Below the pieces are notes generated by a model. The model was not told the DNA's origin and ran no database searches. It saw nothing but the letters and a program-made list of their open reading frames with translations. Shown here piece after piece: positions 1-5,410 of a DNA stretch of 5,410 bases; positions within the stretch are counted from its first letter, which is position 1, and each line of letters begins with the position of its first letter. Source of the stretch: Firmicutes bacterium UBA4874 (GTDB taxonomy: Bacteria > Bacillota > Clostridia > Caldicoprobacterales > DTU083); contig DHDO01000060.1 in assembly GCA_002399435.1 (NCBI GenBank), forward strand, positions 3,168 to 8,577, in the 5' to 3' direction. The translations under genes and the position numbers were made by a program.

Positions 1-515
1 TTGGCAGCAATGATGTCTGCCAGCCGGAGCGGATCCCCCGGATTGTCCACGGTCAGAAGGGTCTCCGGAGACACCTTGTTGCCCAGCTTGACATAGTCCT
101 CAAAGGCAGATAAAACCTTGCGGGACAATGCCTCCAACTGCAGATCCACTTCGCTGGATTCATATTTTGGCGGAGTGGCAACTTCGACTTCATAATAGGG
201 ATCCTCTTTCGTAAACTTTAGAATTCGTCCCCTCTCCAGGCCATCAATCAGTACGCGGACCGTATCACCAGGCAGCTTCAGCAGCTGCTTGATTTTTGAT
301 ATGGTCCCAAATTGAAAAACATCATCCGATTTTGGTTCCTCCAGCTTTGCATCCTTCTGCGTAACGAGAAAAATCTCCTGGTTGTCCACCATGGCCGCTT
401 CCAGCGCGGCAATGGATTTCGGTCTCCCGACATCAAAATGCAACATCATATACGGAAAGATCGTTAAACCCCTTAATGACAGCAAAGGAAGCCTTCTGAC
501 CGGCTCATTGCTCAT
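1..515 (-). CDS. lon: ATP-dependent protease Lon (LonA), N-terminal part, cut by window edge
   Basis: This is the first 171 codons of Lon, the soluble homohexameric AAA+ serine protease that unfolds and degrades damaged and some regulatory proteins. Only the N-terminal substrate-recognition (LON/PUA-like) domain is in the window; the AAA+ module and the Ser-Lys protease domain lie beyond position 1. The visible protein starts MSNEPVRRLPLLSLRGLTIF and carries typical family segments: the P-x-LPLRxxxxFP-like strand near residues 9-22, GRPKSIAALEAAM near 30-42, and KLPGDTVRVLIDGLERGRI near 80-98. It aligns by memory with E. coli Lon across this whole domain, including the DPLRLADIIAA segment at the window edge. 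The ATG at 513-515 is chosen because AAGGAG lies 10 nt upstream and the Lon homology begins right there. The gene is 59 bp downstream of lonB and seems to have its own promoter. Family assignment is firm; completeness cannot be judged. Confidence 0.96.
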   Translation of the reverse strand, partial: MSNEPVRRLPLLSLRGLTIFPYMMLHFDVGRPKSIAALEAAMVDNQEIFLVTQKDAKLEEPKSDDVFQFGTISKIKQLLKLPGDTVRVLIDGLERGRILKFTKEDPYYEVEVATPPKYESSEVDLQLEALSRKVLSAFEDYVKLGNKVSPETLLTVDNPGDPLRLADIIAA

Positions 516-558
516 TCGGTAATCACTCCTTGTATCTGTCTGTACTGCGTTTCCTCTT

Positions 559-587
559 ATTATACCGAATTATGTTAATATGTGCAA
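559..587 (-). promoter_or_regulatory. Probable sigma-A promoter of lon
   Basis: Read on the minus strand, TTGCAC (582-587) is followed after exactly 17 bp by a perfect TATAAT (559-564). The -10 box matches consensus 6/6, while the -35 box matches only its first three bases. Transcription would begin around 552, giving a leader of roughly 37 nt before the lon ATG. The -35 box lies just upstream of and next to the lonB stop codon (575-577), so the promoter overlaps the end of lonB. No CtsR operator (tandem GGTCAAA) and no CIRCE element for HrcA is seen here, so heat-shock control by those repressors is not supported. Confidence 0.65.
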
Positions 588-2281
588 TCGAAGCCTTTCT
601 TTCCTGAGCCGGAGGCGGTCAGCAATTCAGACCCTGCCTGAACGGATGGCAGCGAACCTTTCCCTCCGGCCGGATACAGGGAAAGTCGGATGACTTCCTC
701 CACCCGGCTGACCGGAAGAACCTGGATCTTTCCGCTTTCAAACTGTTCCTGATCATTTTCCAGGGGGATCATTACCCTTTCCGCACCGGCCTGAGCCGCT
801 GCCTTGATCTTAACAGGCACCCCTCCCACCGGCTTGACATTTCCCCGGATGGAAACTTCCCCGGTCATGGCAATTTTATTGTCAATGGCTTTTCCGGTGA
901 TGGCGGAGTATACGGCAGTCAGGATTGCAATCCCGGCAGAAGGCCCGTCCACCGGTGTTCCGCCAGGGAAATTCAAATGAATGTCATAATCCCTCGTATC
1001 AATATTCAGATACTTTCGAATCACCGTCATGACATTATCCACCGAGCCCCTGGCTGTACTCTTTCTCCGGACTCTTTTTCCTTCCCCGCCGATTTCCTCT
1101 TCATCAATCATACCGGTTACCGTAAAAACGCCTTTTCCACTGGACACAGGAATGGCCGTTGCTTCAATTTCCATCACGGCGCCCAGATTGGGACCGTATA
1201 TGGCCAGTCCGTTGACACATCCAATTTGCGGGTCGGCTGCAATTTTCTTTTCCGGGCGGGGGGAATAGTTTCCGCTGTCGATCACCCATTCCACATCCTT
1301 CGTGGTAATTCTGGTACGGTCCTCCGTGAGGGCAATGCCGCCGGCCAACTGAACGATATTTACCGCGTCCCGGCCATTGCTGGCATATCCGCTTAATACG
1401 GATACCGCTTTGCCATCGATCTCAAATCCGCCCTTTTGTGCCGCATTTTCCGCAATGGTTCCAACTTCCTCCGGACTCAGGGAACGGAAAAATACTTCCA
1501 GGCAGCGGGATCGAATCGCCGGTGAAATCTCATCCGGATTTCGGGTTGTGGCCCCGATCAGGCGAAAGTCCGCCGGCAACCCTTTCTGGAAAATCTCATG
1601 GATATGTCGTGGAATGTTGGTGTCCTGTGAGTTATAGTAGGCGCTTTCCAGAAATACCTTGCGATCCTCCAAAACCTTCAGCAATTTATTCATTTGAATT
1701 GGATGAAGTTCTCCGATTTCATCCAGAAAGAGAACACCGCCGTGTGCCTTCGTTACCGCTCCCGGCTTGGGCTGAGGAATACCGGCAATTCCAAGGGGCC
1801 CGGCCCCCTGATAGATGGGATCATGGACCGAACCAATCAGTGGATCAGCTATGCTCCGTTCATCAAAGCGGACCGATGTTGCGTCCATTTCAACAAATTT
1901 GGCGTTCTGCCGGAAAGGAGACCGGGGATTCTTTTTTGCTTCTTCCAGCACCAGCCTGGCAGCACAGGTCTTTCCCACTCCGGGAGGGCCGTAGATAATG
2001 ATATGCTGCGGATTGGGACCGCATAATGCCGCCTTTAATGCCTTGATTCCTTCTTCCTGACCGATAATATCTTCAAAGGTTTTGGGACGCGTCTTTTCAG
2101 AAAGCGGTTCGCTTAAGGATATCTCCCGCATCCTCTGAAGCTTCTCCATTTCCTTTCTCGATTCTTTTTCCACCGCAGACTTGTTTCCCTGCTGTCCTTT
2201 CAGCAGATTCAAAAAATACAGTCCTATTATGACAGAAAAAAGGAACTGTATCATGACAAGGATCTCGCTCACCAAAATCAT
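575..2281 (-). CDS. lonB: Membrane-anchored ATP-dependent protease LonB
   Basis: LonB is a Lon-family AAA+ serine protease that lacks the N-terminal substrate domain of LonA and is held at the membrane by one hydrophobic segment. Numbering from the ATG at 2281 (568 residues; the B. subtilis protein is about 552), residues 7-27 form the membrane segment and 28-55 a charged linker. The AAA+ domain has Walker A GPPGVGKT at 98-105, Walker B VLFLDEI at 183-189, GATTRNP near sensor 1 at 243-249, and an arginine-finger region IRSRC at 256-260. The protease domain carries the catalytic serine in DGPSAG (Ser448) and the catalytic lysine in GGVPVK (Lys491). Both are intact, so an active enzyme is expected. 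The frame stays open upstream to 2425, but that extension translates the clpX terminator and is rejected. A GTG at 2272 is an alternative start with better ribosome-site spacing. A terminator separates it from clpX, implying its own promoter; in B. subtilis lonB is a forespore gene. The C-terminal tail after about residue 536 is glycine/serine-rich and looks unconserved. Confidence 0.96.
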   Translation of the reverse strand: MILVSEILVMIQFLFSVIIGLYFLNLLKGQQGNKSAVEKESRKEMEKLQRMREISLSEPLSEKTRPKTFEDIIGQEEGIKALKAALCGPNPQHIIIYGPPGVGKTCAARLVLEEAKKNPRSPFRQNAKFVEMDATSVRFDERSIADPLIGSVHDPIYQGAGPLGIAGIPQPKPGAVTKAHGGVLFLDEIGELHPIQMNKLLKVLEDRKVFLESAYYNSQDTNIPRHIHEIFQKGLPADFRLIGATTRNPDEISPAIRSRCLEVFFRSLSPEEVGTIAENAAQKGGFEIDGKAVSVLSGYASNGRDAVNIVQLAGGIALTEDRTRITTKDVEWVIDSGNYSPRPEKKIAADPQIGCVNGLAIYGPNLGAVMEIEATAIPVSSGKGVFTVTGMIDEEEIGGEGKRVRRKSTARGSVDNVMTVIRKYLNIDTRDYDIHLNFPGGTPVDGPSAGIAILTAVYSAITGKAIDNKIAMTGEVSIRGNVKPVGGVPVKIKAAAQAGAERVMIPLENDQEQFESGKIQVLPVSRVEEVIRLSLYPAGGKGSLPSVQAGSELLTASGSGKKGFDCTY

Positions 2282-2292
2282 CCTTCCTTTCC
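2282..2292 (-). promoter_or_regulatory. lonB ribosome binding region, decides between two starts
   Basis: The minus strand reads GGAAAGGAAGG directly against the ATG at 2281. For that ATG the best-placed purine core (AAAGGA) is only 3 nt away, which is short. For the in-frame GTG three codons later (2270-2272), AAGGAAGG sits 9 nt upstream, a normal distance in Firmicutes. The choice changes the protein by three residues and leaves the membrane segment intact in either case. Confidence 0.55.
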
Positions 2293-2319
2293 AGGCTTTT
2301 TGTGTACAGACTTTACAAA

Positions 2320-2349
2320 TAGTATGTGGGATCGGAAGGCATTTTATCC
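2320..2349 (-). promoter_or_regulatory. Candidate forespore (sigma-G/sigma-F type) promoter of lonB
   Basis: On the minus strand, GGATA (2345-2349) is followed after 18 bp by CATACTA (2320-2326). CATACTA fits the Bacillus sigma-G -10 pattern CATNHTA at every position, and GGATA fits the -35 pattern GHATR at four of five. The predicted RNA start, near 2313, leaves a leader of about 30 nt before lonB. A second overlapping match, GGATAAAAT (2341-2349), fits the sigma-F -10 pattern GGNNAANNT but has only a poor -35 upstream of it. No convincing sigma-A promoter was found in this gap. Known biology supports the idea, because B. subtilis lonB is transcribed in the forespore. The assignment is by eye against short patterns and remains tentative. 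Confidence 0.45.
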
Positions 2350-2350
2350 A

Positions 2351-2374
2351 TCTTAGGAACATTCTTAGGAACAT
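2351..2374. repeat. Perfect 12-bp tandem repeat upstream of lonB
   Basis: TCTTAGGAACAT occurs twice back to back on the plus strand (2351-2362 and 2363-2374). On the coding strand it reads ATGTTCCTAAGA twice. It is followed on the plus strand by TCCACA, so the second copy also forms GGAACATTCC, a short GGAA/TTCC dyad. The repeat ends one base upstream of the candidate -35 box of lonB and begins 14 bp after the clpX terminator. It lies outside any gene. This position suits an activator or repressor site, but it matches no operator known to me (not CtsR, CIRCE or the Gram-positive LexA box). Confidence 0.8.
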
Positions 2375-2388
2375 TCCACAGGTCGATC

Positions 2389-2424
2389 TGCAAAAAAAAA
2401 GGAGCTGTCTGCTCCTTTTTTGCA
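2389..2424 (-). terminator. Intrinsic terminator after clpX
   Basis: On the minus strand GGAGC (2411-2415) pairs with GCTCC (2401-2405) around the loop AGACA. A run of six A before the stem pairs with part of the nine-T run that follows it (2392-2400), and outer TGC/GCA bases can extend the stem. The hairpin starts 14 nt after the clpX stop codon. It should end the tig-clpP-clpX transcript. Six T on the plus strand (2416-2421) make it potentially bidirectional, though no plus-strand gene is present to need it. Confidence 0.88.
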
Positions 2425-2438
2425 TCTTGCATCTTGCG

Positions 2439-3725
2439 TTATGATGCGGATTCTTTCTTTTCCTTTGGCTTCTTCAGGGCTTTCCGGGATTTTTCCCCTT
2501 CGGACAAAATCAGGATCGGATCCTGCTGGTTCAAGATGGTATCCCTGGTAATGATACACTTCTCTATATCATCCCTGGAAGGGATATCGTACATGACATT
2601 CAGCATGATATCTTCCAGGATCGCCCGCAATCCTCTGGCGCCTGTTTTTCGCTCAATGGCCTTTTTCGCAATGGCAGTCAGTGCCTCGTCTTCAATCTCC
2701 AGGGTCACCCCATCCATCTCAAACAGCTTCTGATATTGCTTGACCAAAGCGTTTTTGGGCTCCTTCAGTATCTTAATCAACGCCTTTTCATCCAATGACT
2801 GAAGCGTGGCAATAATGGGCAGTCTGCCTACAAACTCCGGAATCAGACCGTACTTCAGCAAATCCTCCGGCAGGATGTGCTTCAGGATCTCTCCAATATC
2901 CTGATCGGCATTGGTTTGGATATCTGCTCCAAACCCCATGGTCTTTTTACCAATCCGATTCTGGATGATCTTATCGATTCCGTCAAACGCTCCGCCACAG
3001 AGAAACAGGATATTGGTGGTGTCAATCTGAATAAACTCCTGATGGGGATGCTTTCTGCCGCCCTGAGGAGGAACACTGGCAACCGTGCCCTCCAGAATCT
3101 TCAGCAATGCCTGCTGAACTCCTTCTCCGGATACATCCCTGGTAATGGACGGGTTTTCCGACTTTCTGGCGATTTTATCAATTTCATCAATATAGATGAT
3201 GCCTTTTTCGGCCCGTTCCACATCATAATCCGCTGCCTGTATCAGCTTGAGCAAAATGTTCTCCACATCCTCACCGACATAGCCGGCTTCCGTCAGGGAT
3301 GTGGCATCCGCCACAGCAAATGGAACGTTCAGAATCCTGGCCAATGTCTGCGCAAGCAGCGTTTTCCCGCAGCCTGTGGGGCCAAGCATAACAATATTGC
3401 TCTTCTGAAGCTCCACATCATCATTCCGGACATCACTGTTAATCCGCTTGTAATGGTTATATACCGCAACTGCCAGTGTCTTTTTCGCATGCTCCTGACC
3501 AACCACATATTCATCCAGGATTTTCTTGATCTCATCTGGTTTTGGAATATCCTTGAACTCCAGATCAGAGGCATCCTCAAATTCCTCTTCAATAATCTCC
3601 TGACACAATTCAATACATTCATCGCAGATATATACACCGGGCCCGGCAACCAACCGACGGACCTGGTCCTGCATTTTCCCGCAGAAGGAACACTTCAGCT
3701 GCTTCTTGTCTTCATATCTTGCCAT
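2439..3725 (-). CDS. clpX: ATP-dependent Clp protease, ATP-binding subunit ClpX
   Basis: ClpX is the hexameric AAA+ unfoldase that selects substrates, such as ssrA-tagged proteins, and threads them into ClpP in the cytoplasm. The 428-residue length is normal. An N-terminal zinc-binding domain has the four cysteines C12, C15, C34 and C37. The AAA+ core shows Walker A GPTGCGKT at 115-122, the pore-1 loop GYVG at 148-151, Walker B IIYIDEID at 176-183, the RKH pore loop at 224-226, an arginine finger in EFVGRLP (Arg301) and the sensor-2 motif GARGLR at 362-367. The ClpP-docking loop reads MGF at 263-265 instead of the usual IGF. The C-terminus is a lysine-rich tail. The ATG is supported by AGAGGTGA, whose AGAGG core ends 7 nt upstream. 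The gene begins 18 bp after clpP, so the two partner subunits are almost certainly made from one mRNA, which ends at the terminator just downstream. Confidence 0.98.
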   Translation of the reverse strand: MARYEDKKQLKCSFCGKMQDQVRRLVAGPGVYICDECIELCQEIIEEEFEDASDLEFKDIPKPDEIKKILDEYVVGQEHAKKTLAVAVYNHYKRINSDVRNDDVELQKSNIVMLGPTGCGKTLLAQTLARILNVPFAVADATSLTEAGYVGEDVENILLKLIQAADYDVERAEKGIIYIDEIDKIARKSENPSITRDVSGEGVQQALLKILEGTVASVPPQGGRKHPHQEFIQIDTTNILFLCGGAFDGIDKIIQNRIGKKTMGFGADIQTNADQDIGEILKHILPEDLLKYGLIPEFVGRLPIIATLQSLDEKALIKILKEPKNALVKQYQKLFEMDGVTLEIEDEALTAIAKKAIERKTGARGLRAILEDIMLNVMYDIPSRDDIEKCIITRDTILNQQDPILILSEGEKSRKALKKPKEKKESAS

Positions 3726-3743
3726 GTCTTCACCTCTTATCCG

Positions 3744-4325
3744 CTATGCTCTCGTCATGATCTCATCTATCAGGCCATAGTCCTTCGCTTGTTCAGACGA
3801 CATAAAGTGATCCCGCTCCGTATCCTGAACGATCCTTTCAAGAGGCTGTCCGGTACGCTCGGACAGAATGCGGTTTAACCTTTCCTTCACTCTAAGGATC
3901 TGCTCGGCATGGATCTTAATATCCGTCGCCTGTCCCTGCGCTCCGCCCATTGGCTGGTGAATCAATATTTCACTGTTGGGCAGGGCAAACCGCTTCCCCT
4001 TCGTACCGGCAGCAAGGAGAAATGCGCCCATGGATGCTGCCATCCCGATACAAATGGTGGATACATCGCATTTAATATACTGCATGGTATCATAAATAGC
4101 CATCCCGGCAGAAACGGATCCACCCGGGCTGTTGATGTACAGCCGAACATCCTTGTCCGGATCGGCAGACTCCAGGTAAAGAAGCTGCGCGACGATCAAA
4201 TTGGAAGAAACATCTGTAACCTCCTCCCCCAGGAATATGATTCTTTCCTCAAGCAAACGGGAGTAAATATCATAGGATCGCTCTCCGCGATTTGTCTGTT
4301 CCACTACCATCGGTATAAGACTCAT
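3744..4325 (-). CDS. clpP: ATP-dependent Clp protease, proteolytic subunit ClpP
   Basis: ClpP is the serine peptidase that forms the double-heptamer degradation chamber and works with ClpX, and with ClpC or ClpA-type unfoldases elsewhere in the genome. The protein has 193 residues, the usual size for a Firmicute ClpP. The catalytic triad is complete: Ser98 in GMAASMG, His123 in LIHQPMGG and Asp172 in DTERDHF. The N-terminal segment [20 protein letters not shown] is the conserved axial-loop region, and the oxyanion-side NSPGGSV motif lies at 65-71. The ATG is set by a strong AAGGAGG (4335-4341) with 9 nt spacing. The gene lies 32 bp after tig and 18 bp before clpX, consistent with one operon. 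In B. subtilis clpP is located elsewhere, so the linked order here resembles clostridia and most other bacteria. Confidence 0.98.
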   Translation of the reverse strand: MSLIPMVVEQTNRGERSYDIYSRLLEERIIFLGEEVTDVSSNLIVAQLLYLESADPDKDVRLYINSPGGSVSAGMAIYDTMQYIKCDVSTICIGMAASMGAFLLAAGTKGKRFALPNSEILIHQPMGGAQGQATDIKIHAEQILRVKERLNRILSERTGQPLERIVQDTERDHFMSSEQAKDYGLIDEIMTRA

Positions 4326-4348
4326 AACTCAATTCCTCCTTATTTTTC

Positions 4349-4369
4349 GCCGGCGGACTACTTGCCGGC
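4349..4369 (-). other. GC-rich hairpin spanning the tig stop codon
   Basis: Two copies of GCCGGC (4349-4354 and 4364-4369) can pair as a 6-bp stem with a 9-nt loop, and the tig TAG lies in that loop. On the coding strand it is followed by GAAAAATA, not by a T run, so it is not a normal intrinsic terminator. The clpP ribosome site begins about 7 nt after the stem. It may affect RNA stability or processing between tig and clpP, but because GCCGGC is self-complementary, chance is also possible. Confidence 0.5.
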
Positions 4370-5410
4370 ATTGCTGACATCTTCCTCCACAGAAGCTTCT
4401 GAGGGGCTCCCGTGATCTTCCTCTTCCGATCCGTCTTTCGAATCCTTCTTGCCTTCGGTCATAACGGCTTCTTTCATAAGCATGTCCGTCGTCTTTTGAG
4501 ACAGAATACTGCTTTTGAGATACTCCTCATTGGATCCGAAATTCTTTTTGACTTGTTCTGTGTCCATTTTATACTGCTCTGCCAGCTCTGCATACTTCTT
4601 TTCCAGATCCCCGTCCGTCACAGCAATGCCTTCCGCCTTGGTAACGGCCTCCATCACCAATCGTATCTTAACTCTATTGTATGCGGTTTCCTGATATTGT
4701 GCCCTAAAATCCTCTGCTGATGTATGGGTGGCTTCCAGGTACTGCTGCAGGTTCACACCGTTGTACTGCAGACGATACTCCACGTCGTGGATCATATTCT
4801 CGATCTCATTATCCACCATTTCCTTCGGTATATCCACTTTGGCATGATCCGCGATTTTCTGAATCAGCTGGTTTTCCATGGTGTTTCTGGCAGTTTCATC
4901 AGCGGTTTTCTGCAGCTTTTTCCTGAGATCCGCCTGATACTCCGCAAGGGTACTGAACTCGCTGGTATCCTTTGCAAAGTCGTCATTTCTCTCCGGCAGC
5001 TCTTTTTTCTTGATATCATGGATTTTCACATGAAAAATGGCGTCCTTTCCCTTCAGATCCTCCGCCTGGTAATCCTCCGGGAATGTCACGGTAAGATCCT
5101 TTTCTTCCTCCGGTTTCATTCCAATCAGCTGCTCTTCAAATCCCGGAATAAACCGGCCGGATCCGATGTCCAGAGACTGGTTCTCCGCCGATCCTCCCGG
5201 AAATTCCTTGCCATCCACAGATCCGGCATAATCCAGCGTTACCCGATCTTCCTTCTCCACGCTCCGATCGGTAACATCGATCCATCGGGCATTGTCGTCC
5301 AATGCCTTTTTCAATGCTTCTTCCACTTCTTCATCGGATACCGTATGATTGGCATCCTCCACTTCGATTCCTTTATATTGCCCAAGCTCCACTTCCGGCT
5401 TGACCACAAC
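4358..5410 (-). CDS. tig: Trigger factor, 5' end cut by window edge
   Basis: Trigger factor is the ribosome-bound chaperone and peptidyl-prolyl isomerase that meets nascent chains at the exit tunnel. The last 350 residues are present. The ribosome-docking N-terminal domain, roughly the first 100 residues judged against the E. coli protein, lies beyond the window. The visible part opens at VVVKPEVELGQYKGIEVE, the linker into the FKBP-like domain. That domain follows at about visible residues 50-140 with DRVTLDYAGSVDGKEF and GRFIPGFEEQLIGM. The rest is the helical C-terminal substrate-binding domain, with helix-rich segments such as AKVDIPKEMVDNEIENMIHD. The last 32 residues or so are hydrophilic and mostly acidic, and probably disordered. 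The GTG at 5405-5407 is internal, not a start. It precedes clpP by 32 bp with no terminator, so co-transcription is likely. The promoter of the operon is not in the window. Confidence 0.97.
   Translation of the reverse strand, partial: VVVKPEVELGQYKGIEVEDANHTVSDEEVEEALKKALDDNARWIDVTDRSVEKEDRVTLDYAGSVDGKEFPGGSAENQSLDIGSGRFIPGFEEQLIGMKPEEEKDLTVTFPEDYQAEDLKGKDAIFHVKIHDIKKKELPERNDDFAKDTSEFSTLAEYQADLRKKLQKTADETARNTMENQLIQKIADHAKVDIPKEMVDNEIENMIHDVEYRLQYNGVNLQQYLEATHTSAEDFRAQYQETAYNRVKIRLVMEAVTKAEGIAVTDGDLEKKYAELAEQYKMDTEQVKKNFGSNEEYLKSSILSQKTTDMLMKEAVMTEGKKDSKDGSEEEDHGSPSEASVEEDVSNAGK

Noticed and set aside
516..574. CtsR or HrcA (CIRCE) operator at lon
   Set aside because: No tandem GGTCAAA and no TTAGCACTC/GAGTGCTAA inverted repeat is present in this gap or in the other intergenic gaps of the window.
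977..1998. Several plus-strand open frames opposite lonB
   Set aside because: All are antisense to conserved LonB coding, overlap one another in different frames and give no protein-like composition.
2282..2425. N-terminal extension of LonB starting at the ATG at 2425
   Set aside because: It translates the clpX terminator hairpin and the promoter region, has no resemblance to LonB, and has no ribosome site; the homologous protein begins near 2281 or 2272.
2422..2437. GCATCTT direct repeat (two copies) just after the clpX stop
   Set aside because: The copies are only 7 bp, sit at the base of the terminator and need no special explanation.
2365..2559. Small minus-strand frame of 64 codons overlapping the 3' end of clpX
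   Set aside because: It is out of frame with clpX, has no clear ribosome site, and runs through the terminator.
2877..3878. Long plus-strand open frame of 333 codons opposite clpX and clpP
   Set aside because: It lies antisense to two clear genes, spans their junction, and its translation shows no recognisable domain; it is a shadow of the minus-strand coding.
4349..4369. Hairpin after tig as an intrinsic terminator
   Set aside because: No T run follows the stem on either strand, and clpP lies 32 bp downstream with no obvious promoter of its own.
1..5410. Undescribed system, mobile element, CRISPR array or RNA gene
   Set aside because: The window is filled by five well-known protein-quality-control genes with short gaps; no repeats of CRISPR type, tRNA or rRNA sequence, transposase or integrase is seen.

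Overview
The window holds one run of protein-quality-control genes, all on the minus strand. In transcription order they are: trigger factor (tig, 5' end outside the window), clpP, clpX, lonB and lon (only its first 171 codons inside the window). The gene order, the presence of the membrane-anchored LonB type of Lon protease, the strong AGGAGG-type ribosome binding sites, and protein sequences resembling Bacillus and clostridial relatives all point to a spore-forming Firmicute. Clostridia, perhaps Lachnospiraceae-like, is the best guess, but no species can be named. Base composition looks uniform and moderate in GC, with no sign of transferred DNA, mobile elements, CRISPR arrays or RNA genes.

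Layout from right to left (5' to 3' on the coding strand). Tig (4358-5410, partial) is followed after 32 bp by clpP (3744-4325), and clpP after 18 bp by clpX (2439-3725). These three look like one transcript, which ends at a clear intrinsic terminator (2389-2424). A gap of about 107 bp follows the terminator. It holds a perfect 12-bp tandem repeat (2351-2374) and a good match to a forespore sigma-G/sigma-F type promoter (2320-2349), which would drive lonB (575-2281). The gene lon (1-515, partial) follows 59 bp later and appears to have its own vegetative promoter, with a perfect TATAAT; the -35 region overlaps the end of lonB.

The genes work together as follows. Trigger factor folds nascent chains at the ribosome. 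ClpX unfolds tagged or misfolded proteins and feeds them to the ClpP chamber. Lon and LonB are single-chain AAA+ serine proteases, the latter tethered to the membrane and, in Bacillus subtilis, made in the forespore. The cluster itself is a known arrangement, and no undescribed system was found. The parts most worth a second look are the regulatory segment between clpX and lonB, and the start of lonB, whose longest open frame falsely runs back through the terminator.
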